DNA from: Ensifer sp. IC3342
GTDB taxonomy: Bacteria > Pseudomonadota > Alphaproteobacteria > Rhizobiales > Rhizobiaceae
Assembly: GCF_020193655.1 (NCBI RefSeq)
Contig: NZ_JADYVE010000014.1
Coordinates: 42,690-106,689, forward strand
Reading direction: 5' to 3'
Length of the DNA: 64,000 nt
Part shown: piece by piece, positions 57,056 through 64,000 of the stretch
Layout: every line of letters begins with the position of its first letter
Position numbering within the stretch: position 1 is the stretch's first letter
Position numbers and translations under genes: made by a program
Notes under the pieces: generated by a model
What the model was told of the DNA's origin: nothing
The model's database searches: none
The model's input: the letters and a program-made list of their open reading frames with translations, nothing else

Positions 57056-58767
57056 CCTGGTGGCTAGTTGACAGGCACCGGGCGAGAGCTGAGAAAGCCG
57101 CGTTCGCCGCACTCCAGGAAGAACACGACTGGCTCAAGGGCGTGCGCTTCAAATATCTCGAAGATCTGCAGCTCTGCGTGGACGTGGAGGTGACGCACGG
57201 CGGAGAAAAGTTCCCCCTCGCCGTCCGGTATCCAGCGACCTTTCCGGACACGCCGCCGATGGTCGTCCCTTACGGGGAGCAGAGACTTTCTGCACATCAA
57301 TACGGGGCCGGAGGCGAGCTTTGCCTGCAATGGCGTCCGGATAACTGGGACTCGTCGGTGACCGGCGCGATGATGGTCGAAAGTGCCCACGCTCTTATTG
57401 AAGGAGAGCGGCCGATCGATGACGCGCCAGCCACTGTACCGTCGGCGCACAAGCCCTCGCTTGGCGCAGAATTGCGGTTCGAGTCTTGGCGATTGATGGT
57501 TCCCCAAGGGGCTTGGTCATCACTAGATGGCAAGCTTCCCGAACTGATGGTCGAGATTTCTCTCCTGGAGACCGCCCGGCAGATGAACCGCGTAACCCAC
57601 CTTCGAACGATCGGAGCTGAAGGAAACGAGTTCTGGAAGTCGCACCAGCCTGCGCCAGCGAATGCCGCGAACCGGACAGGCTATCTGCTCCGGACCGAGC
57701 AGGACATGAGCCACCTCGCTCTTTATCCCGGAGGCGTAGTGGAGGATCTCGCCAAGAGTGTGCCCGAACTTGCGGCAACGCTGGTCAAGCCGGACTGGAC
57801 GTTCTTGATCCTCGTTGAGGCTAATGGGCGCAAGACAGCCTTCGACATCCTCCGTAACAAGGACGGAATGCCTCTTCTCATTCCTTATCGCATCATCGAA
57901 GAAGGGGAGTTGGTCCGTCGCTCGGCTTCGAACCGCGAGGCTATCGGGAAATCTCGCGTCGCGATCGTCGGGTGCGGCTCTATCGGCTCGAAGGTCGCGG
58001 CCTCCCTCGCCCGCGCCGGCCTTCGGAAGTTCGTGCTTGTTGACGACGACATTTTCCTTACCGGCAATCTTGTACGCAACGAGCTCGACGCCCGTGCGAT
58101 CGGCTGGCACAAGGCTGAAGCTCTCAGGGATCGCATAGAGCACATGGTATCCGACGCCGACGTCGTGACGCGGAGAGTGGCCCTCGGAAGTCAGGATGCG
58201 GCGGCGACAATGGAATCGACTCTCGAGGTGATCGGTGAGTGCGACCTTATCGTGGAGGCGACGGCGAACGCGACGTCGTTCAACCTGTCTGCCGGCGCAG
58301 CAAAGCGGCATCGTAAGCCCATGGTATGGGCCGAGATCTTCGGCGGTGGCGTCGGCGGCATCGTCGCCAGGGCCAGGCCGGATGTCGATCCCGTGCCGCT
58401 GGCAGCTAGAAATGAGATCGTGTCCTGGTGCGAGGACCGTGGCGTGCCATGGGATGGCGGCGAAGGAGACTCATACGATCTTGACCGCAACTGCGGACCA
58501 CCATTCATCGCTGACGACGCCGACGTTTCGGTCATCGCCGCGCATACGGCGAGGTTCGTCATCGACATCCTCCAGGGCGGAGAGACCGCCTTTCCGTATT
58601 CGGCCTATGCGATCGGAATGGCAAAGGAATGGATATTCGCGGCACCATTCGACACTTGGCCCATTGCTTTCCGGCCCGCCGACCCATGGGATCCGCAGGT
58701 CGAGGATGCAGCAGGTGAGGACATTTTTCCGTTCTTTGCCGAGATGTTCAACGAGGAGCATCCGTGA
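57052..58767 (+). CDS. cap2: Cap2: E2-E1 fusion that conjugates the CD-NTase
   Basis: Product of 571 residues. The N-terminal E2-like domain (about 1-150) has the catalytic cysteine C91 in GGELCLQWRPDNW. A linking segment is followed by a ThiF/E1 adenylation domain with the ATP loop VGCGSIGSK (306-314) and VLVDDD, and a candidate E1 cysteine C481 in LDRNCGPPF. In Type II CBASS, Cap2 joins the C-terminus of the CD-NTase to cellular targets in a ubiquitin-like reaction, which primes the synthase. It starts inside the CD-NTase stop (ATGA) and runs into cap3 (GTGA), so all are translationally coupled. Confidence 0.92.
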   Translation: MTWWLVDRHRARAEKAAFAALQEEHDWLKGVRFKYLEDLQLCVDVEVTHGGEKFPLAVRYPATFPDTPPMVVPYGEQRLSAHQYGAGGELCLQWRPDNWDSSVTGAMMVESAHALIEGERPIDDAPATVPSAHKPSLGAELRFESWRLMVPQGAWSSLDGKLPELMVEISLLETARQMNRVTHLRTIGAEGNEFWKSHQPAPANAANRTGYLLRTEQDMSHLALYPGGVVEDLAKSVPELAATLVKPDWTFLILVEANGRKTAFDILRNKDGMPLLIPYRIIEEGELVRRSASNREAIGKSRVAIVGCGSIGSKVAASLARAGLRKFVLVDDDIFLTGNLVRNELDARAIGWHKAEALRDRIEHMVSDADVVTRRVALGSQDAAATMESTLEVIGECDLIVEATANATSFNLSAGAAKRHRKPMVWAEIFGGGVGGIVARARPDVDPVPLAARNEIVSWCEDRGVPWDGGEGDSYDLDRNCGPPFIADDADVSVIAAHTARFVIDILQGGETAFPYSAYAIGMAKEWIFAAPFDTWPIAFRPADPWDPQVEDAAGEDIFPFFAEMFNEEHP

Positions 58768-59231
58768 TCGTTCGAGTGGGTCTTCCTCGTTCGCTCCAAG
58801 AAAGGATGTGCGCAGATCTGGCTAGTGCTGGACTTCGCGAGATTGGCGGTGTCCTGATGGCCCGCCAGATCGAGCCTGGTCAGTTTGAGATCATCGACTT
58901 CTCAATCGACGAACTGACCGGCGAACGCGCGCATTTCGTTAGGGATCACGCCTTTCACAATAAAGCTCTCGACGACTTCTTCGAGAGAACAGGCTGCGAC
59001 TACGGCAACTACAACTACTTGGGCGAATGGCACTCCCATCCGGAGCTTCCAGTATGTCCGAGCATCACCGATCTCAGGTCGATGGAGAATCTGGTCAACG
59101 GGGAGCGAGCAATCCCCTTCGCCGTCCTTCTGATCGTGAGGTCGGACTCGCCATATGAACTACGTGTCACGGCGACGTTCCACCAGCGCGGAGTTTGGCC
59201 TCAACCAGTTGATCTGAATCTGGATTGCTAG
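58764..59231 (+). CDS. cap3: Cap3: JAB/JAMM-family deconjugating protease
   Basis: Product of 155 residues, starting GTG in overlap with the cap2 stop. The JAMM zinc motif is complete: E26 in REIGGVLMA, H90-S-H92-P, S100 and D103 (pattern HxH-x7-SxxD). Cap3 removes the CD-NTase from the targets attached by Cap2 and so limits the response. Length is usual for this family. Eight bases separate its stop from the start of the effector gene. Confidence 0.92.
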   Translation: MIVRVGLPRSLQERMCADLASAGLREIGGVLMARQIEPGQFEIIDFSIDELTGERAHFVRDHAFHNKALDDFFERTGCDYGNYNYLGEWHSHPELPVCPSITDLRSMENLVNGERAIPFAVLLIVRSDSPYELRVTATFHQRGVWPQPVDLNLDC

Positions 59232-59239
59232 AGGATGAA

Positions 59240-60319
59240 ATGTATAGAGAAACCCTCGACTGGAGTTTCCGCGAGTTCCTGAAATTTATGTTCCGGCCCA
59301 AAGGGTTCGAGGGAAGGATCGCCGCGGGCTGTGTGGCGATCTTGGTCACTCTTCTTGGGGGAAACTGGCTGGCGACACTGACGCTTGACGGCGACCAGCA
59401 GCTTGAAATTGGTTCCACAAGCGCCATACCGGAATGGATCCAGTGGTCGCTCGTTGCCATTTTCACAACCATCTTCGTGTTCTGCGTGTGGGTGGGTTGG
59501 AAGCGCTTCAGCTATGAAAACGAACTTCGCAATAGGAAGAAGATCATTGTTCTCGAGGGGCGCGGCCTTAGAGAGGACGACGGCGCTCCCCTCGCGGCTG
59601 CGGTCCCGACAGAGATTGTCGGACACCGCATTTCTATAACACTTGATCTCAGGCAGCGTCGCGACGGCGTCATCATCGAACCGCAGGAGCTCCTGCCCGA
59701 AGTGGATGCCGCCCGCAGGTCGGTGCAGCAGTACTCGAAGCAGAGCGATCGGCAGGATGTCACGCTCGTCTATGGCGGCCTCACGTCGGTGCCGATGACA
59801 TTCCTGACGGGGGTCATCTTCGATGACGAGGGAAATATCGTCGTCATGGACTGGGACCGAGCCCGCGAGAAATGGCGATCCCTGGACGGCGGCGACGATG
59901 GCCAGCGCTTCATGGTCGAAGGACTTGGCGACATCGGAGGTTCTCGCGAGGTCGTGCTCGCGATCTCCGCATCGTACCTGGTGAAATCCGAGAACATCGA
60001 GACAACTTTCGACCATCCCGTCGTTCGTCTCTCGCTGTCTGACGTAACCTCCTCCCACTGGTCCGCCTCGAAGCAGAGCACGCTTGCTCAGCAGTTTTAC
60101 GATACGGCGAAACTTCTGGAAGGTAAGGGCGTAACGACCATCCATCTGATCCTGGCTGCGCAGAATAGCGTCGCGTTCAACCTGGGCCGCAGGTACGACA
60201 AACGCAATCTCCCCGGCGTCGTGGTCTACCAGTTCGAGGCGAACGCGGAGAAGAAATACCCGTGGGGTGTCCGTATGCCTGTTAGAGGGGAGTTGCAGCC
60301 TTCGATCGTGCGGAACTAG
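59240..60319 (+). CDS. cap14: Cap14-like CBASS effector: two transmembrane segments plus SAVED domain
   Basis: Product of 359 residues. Two hydrophobic segments lie at about 26-48 (RIAAGCVAILVTLLGGNWLATLT) and 68-88 (IQWSLVAIFTTIFVFCVWVGW), then a charged linker and a soluble domain. The last 200 residues show the SAVED pattern: REVVLAISASYLVKS, GVTTIHLILAAQNSVAFNLGRR and GVVVYQFEAN. SAVED domains bind cyclic tri- or dinucleotides; fused to two transmembrane helices (Cap14 type), they are thought to disrupt the inner membrane and kill the infected cell. The ATG at 59240 has GAGGATG upstream; a TTG at 59225 would overlap cap3. Confidence 0.85.
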   Translation: MYRETLDWSFREFLKFMFRPKGFEGRIAAGCVAILVTLLGGNWLATLTLDGDQQLEIGSTSAIPEWIQWSLVAIFTTIFVFCVWVGWKRFSYENELRNRKKIIVLEGRGLREDDGAPLAAAVPTEIVGHRISITLDLRQRRDGVIIEPQELLPEVDAARRSVQQYSKQSDRQDVTLVYGGLTSVPMTFLTGVIFDDEGNIVVMDWDRAREKWRSLDGGDDGQRFMVEGLGDIGGSREVVLAISASYLVKSENIETTFDHPVVRLSLSDVTSSHWSASKQSTLAQQFYDTAKLLEGKGVTTIHLILAAQNSVAFNLGRRYDKRNLPGVVVYQFEANAEKKYPWGVRMPVRGELQPSIVRN

Positions 60320-60469
60320 CTGGATCGCATGACACCGGCTGCACCTATTACAATGCCGCACACTCCCCCGCCTTCACCCGGATGAGTTCCGCCAGCCAAC
60401 GCGACCGACCGACGCCGGGGACCGGCAGCGGCTCGGACGGCAGCGCTGAAATGCGCCACCGGGTCGTCG

Positions 60470-60473
60470 CCGC
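60470..60473. repeat. target-site duplication, left copy (CCGC)
   Basis: CCGC directly precedes the left inverted repeat and is repeated at 61746-61749 directly after the right one. Four base pairs is the usual duplication of the IS407 group of IS3-family elements. Confidence 0.85.
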
Positions 60474-60537
60474 TGACCTTGCCCCGTTGAAATAATCCAT
60501 TTTGAAGTAAGCTCTGGCCCATTGAGAGGACCAGGGA

Positions 60538-60804
60538 ATGAAGCGCAACCGTTTCACAGACGAACAGATTATCGGCATTCTGAAGGAGCACGAGGCGGGC
60601 ACGCCGGTCTCGGAGCTTTGCCGCAAGCACGGCGTCAGCGATGCCAGCATTTATAAATGGAAAGCCAAATTCGGCGGCATGGACGTGTCCGAAGCCAAGC
60701 GGCTGAAGACGCTGGAGGACGAGAACACGAGGCTGAAGCGGCTGCTGGCGGACGCGATGCTCGACAATGCTGCTTTAAAAGACCTTTTGGGAAAGAAGTG
60801 GTGA
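60538..60804 (+). CDS. IS3-family transposase OrfA
   Basis: Product of 88 residues: an N-terminal helix-turn-helix ([42 protein letters not shown]) that binds the element's ends and a C-terminal leucine zipper ([29 protein letters not shown]) for multimerisation. The complete transposase is made by a -1 frameshift into orfB near its end. Confidence 0.93.
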   Translation: MKRNRFTDEQIIGILKEHEAGTPVSELCRKHGVSDASIYKWKAKFGGMDVSEAKRLKTLEDENTRLKRLLADAMLDNAALKDLLGKKW

Positions 60805-61727
60805 CGCCCGCAGCAAAGCGGAACGCTGTCACTCATCTGATGAGCCACCATCAGATGAGTGAACGGCGGGCGTGTAAAGCCATCGGCGTTTGCCGGATGA
60901 CGATCCGTTACGAAACCAGACGCAGCGACGACCATGACCTTCGCGAGCGGATGAAGGCGTTGGCGCATGAACGCCGCCGCTTCGGCTATCGACGCCTTCA
61001 TGTGCTGCTCAGGCGTGAGGGGCATCTTGTGAACCACAAGAAGCTCTTCCGGCTCTATCGGGAGGAGAAGCTGACAGTGCGCAAGCGCGGCGGCCGCAAG
61101 CGAGCGATCGGCACCCGAGCACCGATGCTGATCCCGATGGCAGCCAATGACCGTTGGTCGCTGGACTTCGTGTCGGATCAACTCACCGATGGGCGCAGGT
61201 TCCGGATTCTGACGGTCGTCGACGATTGCTCCAGGGAATGCCTGGCACTCGTCGCCGATACTTCGCTTTCCGGCCTGCGGGTTGCTCGTGAGCTTGACCG
61301 GATCATCGAGGAGCGCGGCAAACCCAGGATGATCGTCAGTGACAACGGCAGCGAGTTCACCAGCAACGCGATCCTGCGATGGACGGACCGGACCAAGGTG
61401 GATTGGCACTACATTGCGCCGGGCAAGCCGATCCAGAACGCCTTCATCGAAAGCTTCAATGGGCGGCTACGAGACGAGTTCTTGAATGAAACGCTCTTCT
61501 CGTCACTGACCCATGCCCGATCAGCGCTTTCAAACTGGCGCAGGGATTACAACGATCACCGACCGCACTCTGGCCTTGGCTGGCTGACACCTGCCGAGTT
61601 CGCTCAGACCATCAACCCGCGACGTGATGCGGTGCTGCGCAGCCGGAATGGCTCCGCACCGCAACCCGCCGCTACCACCCCAAATACAGCAACCCAAAAC
61701 CGCTGGAGCGAACTCAAAACTGGATAA
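60799..61727 (+). CDS. IS3-family transposase OrfB (DDE integrase domain)
   Basis: About 309 residues if counted from the GTG at 60799; the frame is open upstream to 60657, and the active protein is expected as an OrfAB fusion by -1 frameshifting, orfB being one base back from orfA. The DDE catalytic triad is visible: D in [12 protein letters not shown] in [11 protein letters not shown] and E in [33 protein letters not shown] near the end is typical of the IS407/IS51 branch. Confidence 0.93.
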
Positions 61728-61745
61728 AACTTGGGGGCAAGGTCA

Positions 61746-61749
61746 CCGC
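61746..61749. repeat. target-site duplication, right copy (CCGC)
   Basis: Second copy of the four-base duplication made when the IS entered imuA. Confidence 0.85.
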
Positions 61750-62336
61750 GGTCGGCATGCCGAAGTCGGACGCCTCTGTCTGCCGCCGCCATCGTCGGAT
61801 CGCGAGGCCCATCGTCCCGGAGCTTTCCGCAGCGAGTTGAAGACGCCGGGAGGCCGTCATCGGCAATCGAACGAGCTCGGCGACGACGGCTCCCAGCCGC
61901 CGAAACGCAGCGCCTCCTCGAAACTCGCGAGCACGTCGTCTTCCCTGTCCGCTTCGACATAGATCACCCGATCGGGATGCAGGCCGACCTGAGCAAGGGC
62001 CGGAGCGAACAGGTCGGCGCGCGCCATGCACCAGACGATCTTGCCCTTCGTGCGGGCCGCAATGCCGGCGACGAACAGCGCTGCCGCCGCTCCGTCGATG
62101 CCCCCCGGCTCCCCCGCCGGCGACTTCATGGATCGCCCCATATGCAAGCCCGCCTCCGGGCAGCCGATCGTCGATGTCGCGCACCGCGAACGGGAGGACT
62201 TCCCGTTTGCGCGAGCCCGCACCGCTGATGCGCTCGATGCGCTCCCTGAGTTCTTTGATGCCAATGGCTTGTGCACGTTTTTCATGTGATCGACGAATTT
62301 GAAAGGAGACCTTTCCAACCGCTGGAATGGCAAACG

Positions 62337-62351
62337 GTTCCCTTTTTGTTC
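62337..62351. promoter_or_regulatory. LexA (SOS) box of the broken imuA
   Basis: GTTC-CCTTTTT-GTTC, an exact GTTC-N7-GTTC, about 52 bases upstream of the likely imuA start on the minus strand. imuA operons are LexA-controlled, so the box supports the identity of the pseudogene and is still intact. Confidence 0.8.
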
Positions 62352-62661
62352 TCATTCTACTAGTGTGTCAATCGGCGCAGGCGTGGCTTCCGACTCCAAC
62401 GGTCAGCCAACATCGGCTCACGTCTTCGTTTACACGAGAGAGTTCAATGGCATGGGAATAAATTCACAGGCGGAAAAAATATTTTCACCAAGCCCAACTG
62501 CATCGGCGGCTGGCGATAGGCTGCGATCGGATCATGGACGAGACCCCGGACCCGCTTGCGCGATGCCGCCGGTCTTCTTGCAAGCGGCGCGATCGGCTGA
62601 TTGAGTCCGAGCATGCCGGAGATGGACATGGCAAAGGAAGCACCGAAAGACGACGAGATGC
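62352..62661. other. region between imuA and the dinB fragment
   Basis: About 310 bases with short frames in both directions (such as 62444-62629 minus) that I do not recognise. Codon structure looks decayed. Possibly remnants of the missing front of dinB or of another element. Confidence 0.4.
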
Positions 62662-63045
62662 ATAGACGATCGTCCGGTCAAGCCGGACCGGGTAAGGAAG
62701 TCCGTCGGAGCAGAAGACACCTTCCAAAAGGACATTCATCGCCTGGATGAAGCGATCGCGGGCCTCGCACCGCTGATCGAGAAGGTCTGGCGCTACTGCG
62801 AAGCCAGCTCCATACGCGGGCGCACGGTAACCGTGAAGATCAAGTATGCCGATTTCAGGCAGGCGACCCGCAGCCGATCGACACACCTGCCGATCGACTC
62901 CATCGGTGAGGTCGAGGATATCTGCGAAGCGATACTGGCAAGCGAGTTCCCGGTCGAGAAGGGTGTCCGGCTGCTGGGCGTCACGCTGTCGTCACTGGTC
63001 CGGACGGAGGATAACGGCGCAGTTCAGATCAGCTTCGATTTGTAG
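62662..63045 (+). pseudogene. dinB: dinB C-terminal fragment (DNA polymerase IV)
   Basis: An in-frame stretch of 127 residues with the little-finger end of Y-family polymerases: IDDRPVKPDRVRKSVGAEDTF, then IEKVWRYCEASSIRGRTVTVKIKYADF and LLGVTLSSLV, ending QISFDL. The palm and fingers, about 230 residues with the catalytic acids, are absent, and the sequence to the left has no match. No plausible start codon or ribosome binding site is seen at the left edge. This is therefore a decayed remnant. Confidence 0.8.
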
Positions 63046-63363
63046 GACGTGAATGCGAGCCACCTCAGCCACCAATAGGGCGTTCGCGCCAAGAGCTGTC
63101 ATTGGGGCCTTCGGACGCACGGCTCGGTTCGGCCCGAAGCTGTCGTTCGTTTAAGACGCAGCGAATGACCGGATCCACCCATCCGCGACCCTGATGAAGG
63201 CGTACTCTCGACCCAGTGCTGTCATTCACAGGTAGAGGTCGGAATTTCCGGTGCTGACTGCCAAAGCAGCGCTCGAGCTCTGGCAGGTGCGGAGAGATCC
63301 TAATGCTCCCACAATTATCTAGACTCTCGCAAAATAGGTGCCACATTGTAAGCATGAGCGGCG
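63046..63363. other. intergenic region, no gene recognised
   Basis: About 318 bases between the dinB remnant and the PAS protein. Frames on the minus strand (63065-63394) give no recognisable product. No hairpin with a T-tract was seen. Confidence 0.4.
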
Positions 63364-64000
63364 AACGACAGCGCGGGGAATGCGGGTGACGCAAGGCAGC
63401 GCTTCGGTTTGGCGGGGCTTGCCGAAGCGATCGTCGAGACGCTTGACCAGCCGCTGTTAATCCTCACTTCCAATCTCACCATCGCCGATGTCAACTCCGC
63501 ATACTGCGAAACGTTCGGCGTCACAGCCGAGGAAACGCGCGGTCAGCCGATATACCGGCTGGGCAATGGCCAATGGGACATTCCCGAGCTGCGCCGGCTT
63601 CTGGAACAGGTCCTACCCGAGCGCACGCTAGTGAAAGGCTATCGGATCGAGCACAAGTTTCCTAAGATCGGGAGGCGAGTCATGATCCTGAACGCCCGAA
63701 CAATAACGGCGGATGATGGGCGGCCGGCACTGATCCTGCTCACAGTCTCTGATCGAACGGAAGCCGAGCAAGCCCGGTTCGAACTCGAAGGCCATCGGGA
63801 GTTCTTGGAAAAGCTGATTGACAGCGTTCGCGAAGGACTGCTGGTGCTCGGCTGGGATCTGAGAGTCATCAGGGCGAACCAGACCTTCTATGACCTGTTT
63901 CAGGTCTCCCCCGCCGACACCGAAGGGCGGCTGGTGTACGAACTCGGAAATCGGCAATGGGACATTCCGAAACTGAGGGAGCTCCTGGAAGACGTTCTCC
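63364..64000 (+). CDS. PAS-domain signalling protein, 5' end uncertain, cut by window edge
   Basis: The frame is open from about 63364 to the last base, so the 3' end is outside. It has no ATG or GTG at the left; a TTG at 63409 is the only candidate start, so the gene may be 5'-truncated. Two PAS repeats are seen: LAEAIVETLDQPLLILTSNLTIADVNSAYCETFGV and LIDSVREGLLVLGWDLRVIRANQTFYDLFQV, each with the near-identical LGNxQWDIPxLRxLLExVL. This double pattern is typical of PAS modules in CheB-CheR-PAS histidine kinases and similar sensors. Output domain not visible. Confidence 0.65.

Larger units (their letters stand above)
60474..61745 (+). mobile_element. IS3-family (IS407-group-like) insertion sequence, complete
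   Basis: A 1272-bp element bounded by imperfect inverted repeats: the left end TGACCTTGCCCCGTTG and the right end, read inverted, TGACCTTGCCCCCAAG, with similarity continuing for about 40 bases. Flanked by a CCGC direct duplication. It carries orfA and orfB in the usual -1 frame relation. It is inserted in imuA, transcribed against that gene. Both frames are intact, so it may still be mobile. Confidence 0.93.
60348..62285 (-). pseudogene. imuA: imuA (SOS mutasome accessory protein), disrupted
   Basis: Minus-strand gene in pieces. N-terminal part: KELRERIERISG and the RecA-like DIDDRLPGGGLAYGAIHEVAGG; middle: GKIVWCMARADLFAPALAQVGLHPDRVIYVEADREDDVLASFEEALR; then VVAELVRLPMTASRRLQLAAESSGTMGLAIRRWRRQ; C-terminal piece (60348-60473): TTRWRISALPSEPLPVPGVGR. 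The first change of frame falls in the C-runs at 62101-62115 (one extra base), the second near 61896 (one base missing), and an IS interrupts at 60474-61745. Joining the flanks and dropping one CCGC copy restores ...GMPTAATTRWRIS in frame. ImuA works with ImuB and DnaE2 in damage-induced mutagenesis; neither partner is here. Confidence 0.9.

Noticed and set aside
59225..59239. TTG start for the SAVED effector
   Set aside because: It overlaps cap3 and has no ribosome binding site, whereas the ATG at 59240 has GAGGATG just upstream.
55490..63363. CRISPR array or toxin-antitoxin pair in the accessory island
   Set aside because: No regularly spaced repeats were seen, and the small frames there do not resemble toxin or antitoxin families.

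Overview
The window is GC-rich chromosomal DNA of an alphaproteobacterium of the order Rhizobiales, most probably Sinorhizobium (Ensifer). Three things point there. The gene order greA-lpsB-lpsE-lpsD-lpsC-lrp-trxB-lsrB, followed by two tandem AbcR-type small RNAs, matches what I remember of S. meliloti. Two copies of a palindromic intergenic element of the rhizobial RIME type lie at 4255-4360 and 33304-33402. SOS boxes have the alphaproteobacterial form GTTC-N7-GTTC. No database search was possible, so family names rest on motifs and recall.

Layout. 1-9.7 kb: tRNA-Ser(UGA), a protein with a protein-glutaminase-like domain, rlpA, a D,D-carboxypeptidase-like protein with a damaged active site, tmk-holB, a MazG-like protein, metG-tatD and a metallo-beta-lactamase-fold hydrolase. 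10-15 kb: a DUF4864 protein, then leftward tgt-queA (queuosine), ppiB-ppiA and coaD. 15-28 kb: MATE and two MFS exporters, a LysR regulator divergent from an aldo/keto reductase, ypfJ, carB, greA. 28-37.8 kb: LPS-core glycosyltransferases, lrp, trxB, lsrB, the AbcR pair, and an ArsR regulator with an Old Yellow Enzyme. 37.8-42.3 kb: small accessory enzymes (APH-like kinase, GNAT acetyltransferase, lytic transglycosylase, NAD(P)-binding protein with a divergent LysR). 42.3-55.5 kb: DNA metabolism genes gyrA, ssb and uvrA (sharing an SOS box), marC, a DUF72 protein and B12-dependent nrdJ.

55.5-64 kb is clearly accessory. A four-gene operon (55829-60319) with overlapping or nearly touching ends encodes a CD-NTase, an E1-E2 fusion (Cap2), a JAB/JAMM protease (Cap3) and a two-transmembrane SAVED effector (Cap14-like). 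This is a complete-looking Type II CBASS anti-phage system whose predicted effector acts at the membrane. Next to it is imuA, a mutasome gene on the opposite strand, broken by two frameshifts and by an IS3-family (IS407-group-like) element at 60474-61745 with a CCGC target duplication; removing the IS restores the reading frame at that point. A C-terminal dinB fragment and a PAS-domain sensor cut by the window edge follow. The region looks like a defence and mobile-DNA island grown at the expense of error-prone repair genes.

Most of the window is ordinary core genome. The items most worth a second look are the CBASS operon with its upstream perfect hairpin, the broken imuA, the degenerate carboxypeptidase, the tRNA-guanine transglycosylase lacking zinc ligands, the protein-glutaminase-like protein and the regulatory RNA pair.
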